A stretch of 62,059 bases of DNA from positions 1 to 62,059 of the forward strand of contig NZ_MKJY01000155.1 in the NCBI RefSeq assembly GCF_001942465.1, given 5' to 3'. Position numbers and translations under genes: made by a program. The DNA is from Actinomadura sp. CNU-125. GTDB lineage: Bacteria; Actinomycetota; Actinomycetes; Streptosporangiales; Streptosporangiaceae. Below, in pieces: positions 1 through 8,600 of this stretch; within the stretch, counting starts at the first letter, position 1; each line of letters starts with the position of its first letter. Below the pieces are notes generated by a model, which was not told where the DNA came from, searched no databases, and saw only the letters and a list, made by a program, of their open reading frames with translations.

Positions 1-1035
1 CGGCGGACGGCGGCGCCCGCGGCGGTCGCCGGCGGCGGCCTCCCGGCCCCCGACGCGGCGGCCGACGACCGCGTGCCGGCCGGCGATCTCGTCCATCAGC
101 CCGCGCAGGGCGGCGGCGTTGTCGTACATCGGTTTCCAGCCGGCGGCGCGCAGCCGGGCGCAGTCGACGACCCACGGGTAGGCGACGTAGCGCAGCTCGG
201 TGGCGGGCGCCGGGGTCATGCCGAGGCGGTGCAGGCGCTGCGCCGTCCCGAAGGTGAGGGCGGCGGGCAGTTCGAAGCCGCGCTTGCCGGTGATCTCGGT
301 GACCTCGTCGAGCCCGATCCAGCCCTCGCAGCCGACGGCGACGGGGCCGGCGATGTTCTCGGTGACGATCACGTCGAGGGCGGACGCGAGGTCTTCGAGG
401 TGGCAGAACTGCCAGCCGGGGGTGCTGCCCTTGACCGACAGCAGCCGCGGCGCCTCGAAGTGGCGGGTGACGAGCGTGTCCACGCCGGGCCCGACGAGCG
501 CGGCCGGGCGGACGACGGTGATCTCCAGCCCGGGATGGGTGAGCGGCGCGGCGGCGGCGAGCTCCTCGATCTCCAGGTGGTCGCCGGCGATGCCGGTGTC
601 GGCCTCGGCGAGCAGCGGCGCGTCCTCGGGCAGCGGGACCTCGTTGCCGGGTTCGGCGCCGTACACCATGGCGCTGGTGACGAGCACGACCCGGCGGACG
701 CGCGCGGCGGCCGCGGCGGTCACGACGGTCTGCGCGCCCCGCACGTTGTGGGTGCGGCGTTCGCGCTGCTCGACCTCGGGCGACTGCTCGACGTCGAGGT
801 GGACGATGACGTCGACGTCCGACAGCCGCCCGGACAGCAGCGGGTCGCGGACGTCCATGACGCGCCAGGTGACGCCGGGCACGTCTCCCCGCTGCCCGTC
901 GATGGCCACGACCTTGCGGATCTCCTCGCGCTCGGCGAGCCGGGCGGCCAGCAGCCGCCCCGCCCCGGTGGCCGCGCCGGTGACCGCGACGACCGGGCCC
1001 TTGCTACGCCGAGGGCGAACCTTGCCCGTTGCCAC
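1..1035 (-). CDS. NAD-dependent epimerase/dehydratase family protein (3' end cut by window)
   Basis: Reading leftwards from a GTG at 1035-1033, an uninterrupted frame of 345 codons reaches the window edge without a stop. The N-terminus has an extended-SDR dinucleotide-binding motif (VAVTGAATGAGRLLA, a GxxGxxG variant), followed by VIVHLDVEQS and a TSAMVYG segment where the catalytic Ser and Tyr of this family lie. A purine-rich AGGAAGGGGG sits just upstream of the GTG. It is divergent from the DUF2342 gene, matching the mycobacterial order in which an SDR-type gene lies nearby. The substrate (sugar nucleotide or other) cannot be told from sequence. Confidence 0.8.
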   Translation of the reverse strand, partial: MATGKVRPRRSKGPVVAVTGAATGAGRLLAARLAEREEIRKVVAIDGQRGDVPGVTWRVMDVRDPLLSGRLSDVDVIVHLDVEQSPEVEQRERRTHNVRGAQTVVTAAAAARVRRVVLVTSAMVYGAEPGNEVPLPEDAPLLAEADTGIAGDHLEIEELAAAAPLTHPGLEITVVRPAALVGPGVDTLVTRHFEAPRLLSVKGSTPGWQFCHLEDLASALDVIVTENIAGPVAVGCEGWIGLDEVTEITGKRGFELPAALTFGTAQRLHRLGMTPAPATELRYVAYPWVVDCARLRAAGWKPMYDNAAALRGLMDEIAGRHAVVGRRVGGREAAAGDRRGRRRPP

Positions 1036-1126
1036 GGAGGTGCCCCCTTCCTTTTGTTCGCGACCTTGCCTGGACCGGCTAACGTTGCGGATATGAGCCC
1101 ATCATGCATCCCAGGGGCGAACCGAT

Positions 1127-2548
1127 ATGAGTGACACACCCTTCGGCTTCAACCGTCCCGGTGACGGAGACGACGACCGGCCCCAGGATCCATTCAAGGG
1201 CATGGGCGGCGACATGGCGCAGTTCGCCGACATGCTGCACCGGTTCGCCGACATGATCGGCGGCCAGGGCGCCGCCGGTGCGGGCGGCCCGGGCGGCGGC
1301 CCCCTGAACTGGGATCTGGCCAAGAACATCGCGCGGCACGCGGTCGCCGAGAAGGGCGACCCCTCGATCGTGGACGCCGAACGGCGCCAGGTCGAGGAGG
1401 CGCTCCGGCTGGCCGAGCTGTGGCTCGACGAGAGCACGACGCTGCCCGCCGGTATCCGGACGCCGCAGGCGTGGAGCCGCTCGGAGTGGATCGAGCAGAC
1501 GCTGCCGGTGTGGGCGAAGGTCTGCGACCCGATCGCGACGCGCATGGTCGAGTCCATGGGCGGCGCGCTCGGCGGCGGCGAGATCCCCGCGGACGTCCAG
1601 GCGATGGCCGGGCCGCTGATCGGCATGGTCAAGCAGATGGCCGGGGCGATGGTCGGCGGGCAGGCCGGGCAGGCGCTCGGCGAGCTGGCCCGCGAGGTGA
1701 CCGGTTCGGCCGACGTGGGCCTGCCGCTGGCGCCGGACGGCGTCGGGGCGCTGCTGCCCGCGGGCGTCGAGGCGTTCGGGTCGGGCCTGGAGGTGTCGGG
1801 CGACGAGGTGCGGCTGTACCTGGCGCTGCGCGAGGCGGCCCACCAGCGGCTGTTCGCGCACGTCCCGTGGCTGCGGTCGCATCTGCTGGGCGCCGTCGAG
1901 GAGTACGCGCGCGGCATCACCGTCGACCTGTCGGGCATCGAGCAGGCCGTCCAGGGCCTCGACCTGAGCAACCCGCAGGCGATCCAGGACGCGCTGGGCG
2001 GCGAGCTGTCGCTGCAGCCGGAGGAGTCGCCGCGGCAGAAGGCGGCGCTGGCCCGGCTGGAGACGGCGCTGGCGCTCGTCGAGGGCTGGGTCGACACGGT
2101 CGTCAACGAGGCGGCGCGCAACCGGCTGCCCGAGTCGGTGAAGCTGGCCGAGGCGGTGCGGCGGCGCCGCGCGACCGGCGGCCCGGCGGAGCGGACGTTC
2201 GCGACGCTGGTGGGGCTGGAGCTGCGGCCCCGGCGGCTGCGCGAGGCGGCGGCGCTGTGGCGGACGCTGACGGACGTGCGGGGCGTGCAGGGCCGCGACG
2301 CGCTGTGGGACCACCCCGACCTGCTGCCGACGTCGGACGACCTGGACGACCCGGAGGGGTTCGTCCACGGCCGCGAGGACGCCCTGTCGGACTTGGACCT
2401 GTCGAAGCTCACCACGGGCGAGGGCCCGTCCGAGGCGCCGTCCGAGCCCAAGGACGAGCCCAAGGACGAGACCGACGCCAAGGGCGACGCCGACGACGAC
2501 GAGAACGGCGGGGACGGCGGGTCCGGCGACGCGGGGCCGCAGCGGTGA
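1127..2548 (+). CDS. Zinc-dependent metalloprotease-like protein, DUF2342 family
   Basis: 473 residues, the usual length for the actinobacterial DUF2342/zincin-like family (M. tuberculosis Rv3195 type). A Gly-rich N-terminus is followed by a helical core with the REAAHQRLFAHVPW motif near residues 235-248, the family's predicted metal site in place of a classical HExxH. The last 60 residues are an acidic Glu/Asp/Lys tail. Proteolytic activity is inferred from family membership only. The ATG at 1127 has only a weak AGGGG upstream. Its stop overlaps the next possible GTG start. Confidence 0.85.
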   Translation: MSDTPFGFNRPGDGDDDRPQDPFKGMGGDMAQFADMLHRFADMIGGQGAAGAGGPGGGPLNWDLAKNIARHAVAEKGDPSIVDAERRQVEEALRLAELWLDESTTLPAGIRTPQAWSRSEWIEQTLPVWAKVCDPIATRMVESMGGALGGGEIPADVQAMAGPLIGMVKQMAGAMVGGQAGQALGELAREVTGSADVGLPLAPDGVGALLPAGVEAFGSGLEVSGDEVRLYLALREAAHQRLFAHVPWLRSHLLGAVEEYARGITVDLSGIEQAVQGLDLSNPQAIQDALGGELSLQPEESPRQKAALARLETALALVEGWVDTVVNEAARNRLPESVKLAEAVRRRRATGGPAERTFATLVGLELRPRRLREAAALWRTLTDVRGVQGRDALWDHPDLLPTSDDLDDPEGFVHGREDALSDLDLSKLTTGEGPSEAPSEPKDEPKDETDAKGDADDDENGGDGGSGDAGPQR

Positions 2549-2721
2549 GCCGGCAGCGGCAGCACCGGGTGGGCGGCTGCCGGTACGAGCCGGGATCGTC
2601 CACGAACGTGATCCGGCGGCGGGTCGAACGGGCGAGCCTGTGCTGGCAGCGCCCCATCGACCAGGAGCGCCGGCGCCGCCATCTCGTCAACTCCCGTTAT
2701 CCGCGCATCGGCCGCGCGTGA
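2545..2721 (+). CDS. Possible small Arg-rich ORF (58 aa)
   Basis: A 58-residue frame starts at a GTG overlapping the DUF2342 stop (GTGA) and ends in a TGA that overlaps the GTG start of the NUDIX gene. The two coupled overlaps are the only support. The peptide is basic with no recognisable domain, and it could be spacer DNA read by chance. Confidence 0.25.
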   Translation: MSRQRQHRVGGCRYEPGSSTNVIRRRVERASLCWQRPIDQERRRRHLVNSRYPRIGRA

Positions 2722-3290
2722 CCGGCGACACCGAACGCCTGCTCGCCACGGTCCGGCTCGGCAAGGACGTGGTCGACGTGCTGCACCGCTGGCGCCCGCC
2801 GGACGACGCGCAGCGCGACCTCGCCCTCGATTTCATGCGGCACCTGCGCGATCACACGCAGGACGGCGTGTGGCGGGAGTGCGCGGCCGGGCACATCACC
2901 GCGAGCACGCTCGTCCTGGACCACACCCGGACCCGGGTGCTGCTGACGCTGCACTCGAAGGTGAAGGCGTGGCTGCAGCTCGGCGGTCACCTGGAGCCGG
3001 GCGACAAGACCCTGGAGGCGGCGGCGCTGCGCGAGGCGCGGGAGGAGTCGGGCATCCGGGGCCTGCGGTTGCTGGGCGAGGGCCCCGTCCAGCTCGACCG
3101 GCACTCCGTGCGCTGCCACCCCGAAGGGTCGTGGCACCTGGACGTCCAATACGCGGCGATCGCCCCGGCGAGCGCGCGGCACGTGCGCAGCGACGAGTCC
3201 GACGACCTCGCCTGGTGGCCGGTGGACGCGCTGCCCGAACCGACGGACGACGCGCTCCGGCGGCTCGTCGCACGGGCCGTCGCGTCCTGA
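2718..3290 (+). CDS. NUDIX hydrolase
   Basis: 190 residues from a GTG overlapping the previous stop. The Nudix box runs from about residue 92: GGHLEPGD followed by LREAREESGI, with the metal-binding REAxEE core intact and one extra residue before it, as in the GGHxExGD subgroup common in actinomycetes. These enzymes hydrolyse nucleoside diphosphates linked to another moiety; the substrate is unknown here. It lies between the DUF2342 protease gene and a convergent nucleotidyltransferase-like gene. Confidence 0.85.
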   Translation: MTGDTERLLATVRLGKDVVDVLHRWRPPDDAQRDLALDFMRHLRDHTQDGVWRECAAGHITASTLVLDHTRTRVLLTLHSKVKAWLQLGGHLEPGDKTLEAAALREAREESGIRGLRLLGEGPVQLDRHSVRCHPEGSWHLDVQYAAIAPASARHVRSDESDDLAWWPVDALPEPTDDALRRLVARAVAS

Positions 3291-3297
3291 GGCCGGG

Positions 3298-3933
3298 TCA
3301 GCCCCGGAGCGGGTGGCCTTCCAGCAGGGCGCGGGTGTTCTCCCAGCCCTCCAGTCCCGGGTCGAGGAAGCGCAGGTCGGCGGCGGTGCGGATGCGGTGC
3401 CAGCCGGGTCTGCGGGACGAGCCCGGGGCGGGGCGCGGCGGCGCGGAGCCGGGCGAGCGCGTCGGGGGTGTCGAGGTCGACCTCCGCGAGGATCCCGGCG
3501 AGCCAGCCGGGCAGCGGGAGCCCGTGGACGGCGAGCGCGACGAGCCCGTCCGGACGGGCGGCGCACGCGGCCGCCGGGGCCTGCCCGAGCGCCCGGAACA
3601 GCTTGCCGATCAGCAGCGGCGGCAGGTCGGGGGCGTCGCCCGCGACGAGCACCCGCTCCGCCGCCCCGGCCGCGTGCAGCGCGGCGAACGCGTCCGGCGG
3701 GGTCGCGGCGCGGACGATCTCGGTGCCGGGCCACGTGACGGCTTCGGCGTCCGGCTGGTCGGGCGGGTCCAGCACGAGGGCCGGGACGACCAGTTCGAGT
3801 CCGGCGACGACCTCGTAGGCGTCTTCGAGCAGCGCGAGCCGGAACTCGGCGGGTCGACCCCGGGCGGGGCGGCGGGCGCGTCCGGACGGCCGCGGAGCTT
3901 CGACAGCACCGCGGCGTGGCGGGCGGAGCTCAA
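3298..3933 (-). CDS. MobA/CofC-like nucleotidyltransferase domain protein, two frameshifts
   Basis: The reconstructed 211-residue protein starts at a TTG overlapping the stop of the upstream metallopeptidase gene (TTGA) and ends with the motif HPLRG. Segments in order: [15 protein letters not shown], then [16 protein letters not shown] and [17 protein letters not shown] (the AGDxPxL motif of small NTP transferases), then [17 protein letters not shown]. The frame changes near 3850 (one base lost) and near 3430 (one base gained), so total length stays a multiple of three. Molybdenum-cofactor or F420-type guanylyltransferase activity is possible but unproven. The canonical N-terminal GxGxRxG loop is not evident. 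Confidence 0.6.
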
Positions 3934-4520
3934 CCGGCGACCCCGTACCGCTGGTCGCGGTGCAGGACGTCGCCGCTGTGGGCGTCCTTGCCGGGGTCGT
4001 CGCCGGGCGCGTCGGCCTCCATCGGCAGGTGCGCGGCGGCGGCGACGCCCTCCAGGTAACCGCGGGCGCGGTCGGCCTTCGGGTAGTTGCCGACGAGTTC
4101 CCAGAAGTCGGCGCCGTGACCGGGGATCAGCAGGTGCGCCAGCTCGTGGACGAGGACGTAGTCGACGACCCAGCCGGGCATTCCGCGCAGCCGCGTGGAG
4201 AGCCGGATCGTCCCGTCGTCGGGGGTGCACGATCCCCAGCGGTGCCGCTGGTTGTCCACCCAGCGGACGCTGACGGGATCGGCACGGCCGTCCAGGTAAC
4301 GGCGGGAGAGCTCGCGAGCGCGCGATTCGAGGTCGGCGTCGCTGGGACGCCGTTTGCGTTCGCGCTCCTCCAGCCGTTCCAGGATGGTCGCGATCCACTG
4401 TTCCTCTTCGGCCTTGCTCAGCCTGGACGGAACCATCACCACCACCTTGTCCCCGTCGCGGTAGGCGGACACCGTCCGCCGGCGGCGGGAGCTGCGGCGG
4501 ACCTCAACGTTTGGGGGCAC
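3930..4520 (-). CDS. YgjP-like zinc metallopeptidase (M48/SprT-like, DUF45)
   Basis: 196 residues. The HELAH zinc motif lies in [16 protein letters not shown] around residues 120-135, with GADFW downstream as in YgjP/DUF45 proteins. The RWGSC motif before it is also characteristic of this family. These are small cytosolic putative metallopeptidases of unknown substrate. The stop overlaps the TTG of the nucleotidyltransferase-like gene, so the two are probably co-translated. Confidence 0.85.
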   Translation of the reverse strand: MPPNVEVRRSSRRRRTVSAYRDGDKVVVMVPSRLSKAEEEQWIATILERLEERERKRRPSDADLESRARELSRRYLDGRADPVSVRWVDNQRHRWGSCTPDDGTIRLSTRLRGMPGWVVDYVLVHELAHLLIPGHGADFWELVGNYPKADRARGYLEGVAAAAHLPMEADAPGDDPGKDAHSGDVLHRDQRYGVAG

Positions 4521-4680
4521 GCCAGAACCGTACCCAAAAATTTGCGTCCGCCACAGGGGGTGTTTGGTGTTATCGCAGGTCAGACACCATCTTTTAACTG
4601 CCTCATTGGGCCCGGAACACGCCCGCGCAACCTTGTGGAGACCGTTCTCGGCGGTCGCACCGCCGCGAGCATGGTATTGA

Positions 4681-5469
4681 TCATTCGCCGGTGAAGCGCG
4701 GAGTGCGGCGCTCCCGCTGTGCGGTGAGGCCCTCGATCATGTCCTTGGTGGCCATCGTGACGGGCTGCGCGAGCGATTCCCAGCGCAGCGCCGATTCCAT
4801 GTCGGGGTGGCCGCCGCCGGCGAGCGCGACCTTGGTGAGCCGGGTCGCGACGGGCGCCTGCGCGGCGATCCGTCCGGCGACCTCCAGGGCCGTCTCCAGC
4901 ACGTGCTCGCGCGGGACGGCCCGGTTCACGAATCCGGACGCCTGCGCCTCGTCCCCGGTGAGGACGCGTCCGGCGAGCAGCATCTCGCGGGCGATCGGCA
5001 GCCCGGCGACCTCGGGGAACAGCCAGGTGGCGGCCATTCCCGGGTGCAGGCCGAGGGCGGTGAACGGGGCGAGGAGCTTGGCGTCCCGCGCGGCGTACCG
5101 CAGGTCGCAGGCCAGCGCGAGGCACAGTCCGGCGCCGACGGCGTGCCCGTTGACGGCGGCGATCGTGGGGACCTCCAGGTCCCGGATGGCGAGCCACGTC
5201 CGGTAGAAGGTCAGCATCCGGTCGCGCAGCGCGGGGACGGCCACGGAGTTCGTGTCGGCGAGCCACGAAAGGTCGCCGCCGGAACTGAACGCGCTGCCCG
5301 TTCCGGTGACGACGACGCAGCGGACCGCCGGGTCCTCGCGCAGATCCGCGACGGCCTTTTTCCAGGCGGCGGTCATCGCGTCGGCCATCGCATTGCGGCG
5401 GTCGGGGTCGTTCAGCGTGAGAACGGCGATTCCGTCCGGGCGGCGTTCGACGAGCAGCTCTTCGGGCAC
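4681..5469 (-). CDS. Enoyl-CoA hydratase/isomerase family protein
   Basis: About 262 residues from GTG 5469 ([13 protein letters not shown]). A GTG three codons earlier and an in-frame ATG at 5562 are alternatives. Crotonase signatures are present: RRNAMADAM, then [10 protein letters not shown] (first oxyanion loop), [19 protein letters not shown] (second oxyanion loop) and an [14 protein letters not shown] segment where the catalytic acid may lie. It probably acts on acyl-CoA thioesters; chain length is unknown. The 160 bp after its stop show nothing I can name. Confidence 0.88.
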   Translation of the reverse strand: MPEELLVERRPDGIAVLTLNDPDRRNAMADAMTAAWKKAVADLREDPAVRCVVVTGTGSAFSSGGDLSWLADTNSVAVPALRDRMLTFYRTWLAIRDLEVPTIAAVNGHAVGAGLCLALACDLRYAARDAKLLAPFTALGLHPGMAATWLFPEVAGLPIAREMLLAGRVLTGDEAQASGFVNRAVPREHVLETALEVAGRIAAQAPVATRLTKVALAGGGHPDMESALRWESLAQPVTMATKDMIEGLTAQRERRTPRFTGE

Positions 5470-5643
5470 GGGACGCACCGTACCCTGCGGGCCCGCGGCG
5501 CCGGGCGGCGGGGTTCGGCGACGCGTGAGAAAGCGCACACTTACCACATTCGTACTGGTCACGCGAGTGCACCGTTTCCGGCCATCCTGATTATTCGCGC
5601 CGCACTGTGGCGGAATCGGCGGCGGATCACGGAGAATGGCCGG

Positions 5644-6975
5644 GTGAGCGATCTTCCCCGCCGCGCGGTGACGCGGTCAGCAAAGCTGGCGTCCCTCCCC
5701 CTCGGCTTCGCGGGGCGTACCGCCCTGGGCGTGGGGAAGCGGACCTTCGGTAAGCCCGCCGAGGCCGTCGCGATGGAGATCCAGACGCGAACCGCCGAGC
5801 AGTTGTTCAAGGTGCTCGGCGAGCTCAAGGGCGGGGCGATGAAGCTCGGCCAGATGCTGTCGATCTTCGAGGCGGCGCTGCCGGCGGAGATCGCCGGGCC
5901 GTACCGCGCCACTTTGACGAAGCTGCAGGAGGCCGCGCCGCCGCTGCCCGCCTCGGCCGTCCACAAGGTCCTGGCGCAGGCGCTCGGGGAAGACTGGCGC
6001 GACTCGTTCGCCGAGTTCGACGACGAGCCCGCCGCCGCGGCGTCCATCGGGCAGGTCCACAAGGGCGTCTGGCACGACGGCCGCGTGGTCGCGGTCAAGG
6101 TGCAGTACCCCGGCGCCGGGAAGGCCCTGATCAGCGACTTCAACCAGCTCGCCCGCGTCGGCCGGCTGTTCGGCGTGCTGATGCCCGGCCTGGACGTCAA
6201 GTCGATGCTCGCCGAGCTGAAGGAGCGGGTGGCCGAGGAGCTCGACTACGAGATCGAGGCCGAGTCGCAGACGATCATCCGCGAGGCCTACCTCGACGAC
6301 CCCGACTTCTACATCCCCGAGGTGATCGCCCAGGCCGGCGACGTGCTGGTCACCGAGTGGATCGACGGCACCCCGCTCTCGAAGATCATCAGCGAGGGCG
6401 ACCAGGAGACGCGGAACCACGCGGCGCTGCTGTACTGCCGGTTCCTGCTGTCCGGGCCGAAGCGCTCCGAGCTCCTGCACGGCGACCCGCACCCGGGCAA
6501 CTTCCGCCTGATGGAGGACGGACGCCTCGGCGTCCTCGACTTCGGCGCGGTCGACCACATCCCCGGCGGGTTCCAGAAGCGGCTCGGCCTCCTGCTGCGC
6601 ATCGGCACGATGGCCGACATCGACGAGGTCGAGGAGGCCCTCCGCCGGGAGGACTTCATCCGCGACGACGTCGAGATCGACGCCGAGTCCCTGCAGACGT
6701 TCCTCGGCCCGATCACCGAGCCGTTCGTCACCGAGACGTTCGCGTTCAACCGCGAGTGGCTGCGCGACCAGGCCGCCCGCGTCACCGACCTGCGCCCGAC
6801 CAACGTCGTCCGGCAGCTCAACCTCCCGCCCGAGTACGTGATCATCCACCGCGTCCTGTCGGCCGGCACCGGCGTGCTCTGCCAGCTCGACTGCGAGATC
6901 CCCGCCCGCGGCGAGTCCCTCAAGTGGATCCCCGGCTTCGCCGACGACGAGGACGAAGAGCTGGCCGTCGGCTGA
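5644..6975 (+). CDS. ABC1/UbiB-family atypical kinase
   Basis: 443 residues from a GTG with GGAGAATG upstream. Family motifs in order: KxGQ (MKLGQMLSIFE, near residue 77), AAAASIGQVHKG (Ala-rich nucleotide loop with QVH), VAVKVQYPG (ion-pair Lys), ELDYEIEA, LLHGDPHPGNF (catalytic loop) and LDFGAVDHI (metal-binding DFG). It is the orthologue by position of M. tuberculosis Rv3197, between the DUF2342 gene and whiB7. Members act as ATPases/kinases linked to quinone or lipid metabolism and, in mycobacteria, to macrolide resistance. A strong terminator follows. Confidence 0.92.
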   Translation: MSDLPRRAVTRSAKLASLPLGFAGRTALGVGKRTFGKPAEAVAMEIQTRTAEQLFKVLGELKGGAMKLGQMLSIFEAALPAEIAGPYRATLTKLQEAAPPLPASAVHKVLAQALGEDWRDSFAEFDDEPAAAASIGQVHKGVWHDGRVVAVKVQYPGAGKALISDFNQLARVGRLFGVLMPGLDVKSMLAELKERVAEELDYEIEAESQTIIREAYLDDPDFYIPEVIAQAGDVLVTEWIDGTPLSKIISEGDQETRNHAALLYCRFLLSGPKRSELLHGDPHPGNFRLMEDGRLGVLDFGAVDHIPGGFQKRLGLLLRIGTMADIDEVEEALRREDFIRDDVEIDAESLQTFLGPITEPFVTETFAFNREWLRDQAARVTDLRPTNVVRQLNLPPEYVIIHRVLSAGTGVLCQLDCEIPARGESLKWIPGFADDEDEELAVG

Positions 6976-6991
6976 GCGGCCCGAGCCCACG

Positions 6992-7033
6992 AAAAGGGCC
7001 CCGCGCACCGGACCGGTGCGCGGGGCCCTTCTT
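6992..7033 (+). terminator. Rho-independent terminator after the ABC1 kinase gene
   Basis: A near-perfect GC-rich stem (AAGGGCCCCGCGCACC pairing with GGTGCGCGGGGCCCTT) around a 5-nt loop, preceded by AAAA and followed by a short CTTCTT tract. It lies 17 bp after the kinase stop and can serve both strands. Confidence 0.85.
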
Positions 7034-7092
7034 CGCGGCGTCCGGCAGTGGGTCCGGACGCCTCCCGAGGCCCGCCGGGAGGCCGCGCGCCC

Positions 7093-7122
7093 CCGTCCAT
7101 GTCCGTAGCCGGACATGGACGG
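7093..7122. repeat. 13-bp perfect inverted repeat
   Basis: CCGTCCATGTCCG and its reverse complement CGGACATGGACGG are separated by 4 bases (TAGC). It lies between the kinase terminator and the end of the opposing 76-aa gene, so it is probably a second, back-to-back terminator. There is no U-tract. The rest of 7034-7159 holds nothing else I recognise. Confidence 0.6.
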
Positions 7123-7159
7123 CGGGCGCCGCCTGCGAACCGGACGGGCCGTCGACGCC

Positions 7160-7390
7160 TCAGGCCCGGCCGTGCCTCCGAGGACGGCCGCGCGGCGGCG
7201 GGTGGGGGTCGCCGGTCGCCGTCGGGGCGAGGAGCACGCGGCGGACGCGCGACGCGCGGATCTGCGCGTCCCGGCGGGCGCGGCGCAGGGCTCGCACCCG
7301 CACGGCCAGTTCGTCGGCGGCGATCGTGGTCGTCGGCTCCGTGGTCGTCGGCTCCGGCCCGATACCGGGCCCTTCGGTCATCGTCGTCAT
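7160..7390 (-). CDS. Small basic hypothetical protein (76 aa)
   Basis: Starts at ATG 7390 with a good GGGAGGAC ribosome site 4 bases upstream. Begins MTTMTEGPG, has a Thr/Glu linker (TTTEPTTTIAADELA), then an Arg-rich helix (RVRALRRARRDAQIRA) and a C-terminus of Pro/Arg (PPPRGRPRRHGRA) resembling an AT-hook. It lies directly downstream of whiB7 and could share its transcript. I do not recognise the family. The AT-hook-like tail beside WhiB7's own AT-hook is notable but may be composition. Confidence 0.5.
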   Translation of the reverse strand: MTTMTEGPGIGPEPTTTEPTTTIAADELAVRVRALRRARRDAQIRASRVRRVLLAPTATGDPHPPPRGRPRRHGRA

Positions 7391-7465
7391 TTCGTCCTCC
7401 CGGGTCCGTATTGCCTTCCCGGGTGTTATTTCCCCTTTGGGGTATTTGCGTTTCGGTTCGGCCGG

Positions 7466-7501
7466 CGGGAGGCGCGTATCGATTCGGAAACGCGCCTCCC
7501 G
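7466..7501. repeat. Inverted repeat between whiB7 and the 76-aa gene
   Basis: GGGAGGCGCGT (7467-7477) and its exact complement ACGCGCCTCCC (7490-7500) surround a 12-base loop, with one further C-G pair outside. It may end or slow transcription out of whiB7; there is no T-run on either strand. Confidence 0.5.
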
Positions 7502-7593
7502 GCGGCGGTCGGGACCGGGTCGCGACCTGGGCATATCACCCACGGTCGCCGCATCGGTGCTCGACGAGTGAGCGGCTGCCGCCGTCCCGTCCG

Positions 7594-7880
7594 TCAGACG
7601 GTCACGTCTTCCGGGCGGGGGTGCTTGCGCGGGCGGCCACGCGGCCGCTTGCGGGGCACGATCACGCCGCGGACGAACAGCTCACCGCCCCAGACGCCCC
7701 AGGGCTCCTTCCGCTCGAGCGCCCCGGCGAGGCACTGCTTGCGGACGGGGCACTCCTGGCACAGCGCTTGGCGAGCTCGACGTCGGCGGGGTCCTCGGCG
7801 AAGAACAGCTCCGGGTCGGTCCGGCACGGAAGCGTGAGGTCCTCCTCGCTCACTGCGAGAGCCCCCTGCATCACAGTCAC
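7594..7880 (-). CDS. whiB7: WhiB7 transcription factor, one frameshift
   Basis: Reconstructed length is 95 residues. Fe-S ligands are visible: the Cys in TLPCRTDPELFF and the CQECPVRKQC cluster. They are followed by the family turn EPWGVWGGE and a C-terminal AT-hook (RPRGRPRK). The frame breaks near 7770, where AAGCGCTG should read AAGGCGCTG (one G lost). WhiB7 binds SigA and activates ribosome-protecting resistance genes on antibiotic stress, and it autoregulates. GTG 7880 is chosen because GAGGAAC lies about 9 bases upstream; ATG 7871 is the alternative. The kinase/whiB7/uvrD2 order is the mycobacterial one. Confidence 0.9.
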
Positions 7881-7935
7881 CCTTGTTCCTCTCGTTGGAT
7901 CTTGGCGGGCGTGTCGGTGGGTCGTCTGGGCAAAT

Positions 7936-7972
7936 GAAAAGGCCGCGGATCCGGTGTCTGGATCCGCGGCCT
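7936..7972 (-). promoter_or_regulatory. whiB7 leader attenuator (intrinsic terminator)
   Basis: On the minus strand AGGCCGCGGATCC pairs perfectly with GGATCCGCGGCCT across a 7-base loop and is followed by TTTT. It lies between a short leader ORF (stop at 7993) and the whiB7 start (7880). In mycobacteria and Streptomyces, whiB7/wblC is controlled by uORF-dependent attenuation: ribosome stalling prevents this terminator from forming. The sequence and position here fit that model; the alternative antiterminator fold was not computed. Confidence 0.85.
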
Positions 7973-7992
7973 GGGGGCTTGCCGGTGTCTTG

Positions 7993-8037
7993 CTAGACCG
8001 GTCGCCTCCAGGGGTACGGACCCGACACGCCGCCCAT
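7993..8037 (-). CDS. whiB7 leader peptide (uORF, 14 aa)
   Basis: ATG 8037 has GAGGGCG about 11 bases upstream and encodes MGGVSGPYPWRRPV, ending in TAG about 20 bases before the attenuator hairpin. A longer version from GTG 8082 adds 15 residues in the same frame. The Pro/Trp/Arg-rich end could make stalling sensitive to translation inhibitors, the expected role of such a uORF. Which start is used is uncertain. Confidence 0.55.
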   Translation of the reverse strand: MGGVSGPYPWRRPV

Positions 8038-8467
8038 CAGGGGGGCGCCCTCGCGGGCCTTGGCCGAAGCCTGGATGGTCACGTCTTCGAGAAGCCGTTC
8101 GAAGACACTCCACCCCTGCTCGTCCTGGAATCGCTGCGCACGACGGACGTCGCGCAGATCGCGCGAGTCATGCCGCTTGCCGCCGAGTTCGGCGCAACGC
8201 TCATCGGTGCGAATCGACTCGTTGCCGAGCGCCGATCCGCCGATCCGCCCGTTGCCGCCGACGGCGGACGCGCCGCGTAGTCTCGGCGTGCGCGGGGTGA
8301 CGGACATCGGGGAATAGGCCATCGAGGCACCGGGGCGCGTGGCGTTCCGGGACGGCGTGTTCACGAACAACGTGTTGATCACCGGACTGCGCACCACCTC
8401 TCTGGTTCCTCGGGCCGGTCCGGTCGGATCAAGATCCATCCGGCGGCCGCCTGATTGCTCGCGTACG
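8038..8467 (-). other. Long untranslated leader of whiB7
   Basis: About 430 bases between the predicted promoter and the uORF. No convincing gene is visible on either strand; open frames here are shadows without ribosome sites. A long 5' leader is normal for whiB7 in actinobacteria and may carry antiterminator pairing partners. Confidence 0.5.
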
Positions 8468-8506
8468 AGACTACGGGGACTTCGGCAAATCGAGCAAGGT
8501 ATTTTT
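8468..8506 (-). promoter_or_regulatory. Predicted WhiB7-autoregulated whiB7 promoter
   Basis: Minus strand: AAAAAT, three bases, TTGCTC (-35, 8497-8492), an 18-base spacer, TAGTCT (-10, 8473-8468). Known WhiB7-dependent promoters carry an AT-rich element just upstream of the -35, contacted by the AT-hook. This is the only such AT-stretch in the region and lies in the whiB7 orientation. Transcription would start near 8461, giving a leader of about 580 nt. Confidence 0.6.
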
Positions 8507-8600
8507 GACCTGCGCTTTTGTGGGTCACTTCACCACATTTCCCGGGAACCCGCGCCGCCGTGCCGGCGTCGAAACTCTCGGGAGACCCTTACGGGACGAT

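Noticed and set aside
73..1134. Long plus-strand open frames over the first kilobase
   Set aside because: They are GC-driven shadows; the minus strand shows an SDR cofactor motif, a ribosome site and C/G-ending codons throughout.
7877..8439. Several 78-148-residue frames in the whiB7 leader
   Set aside because: No ribosome sites, no domains, and they run through the attenuator hairpin. Only the short uORF is kept.
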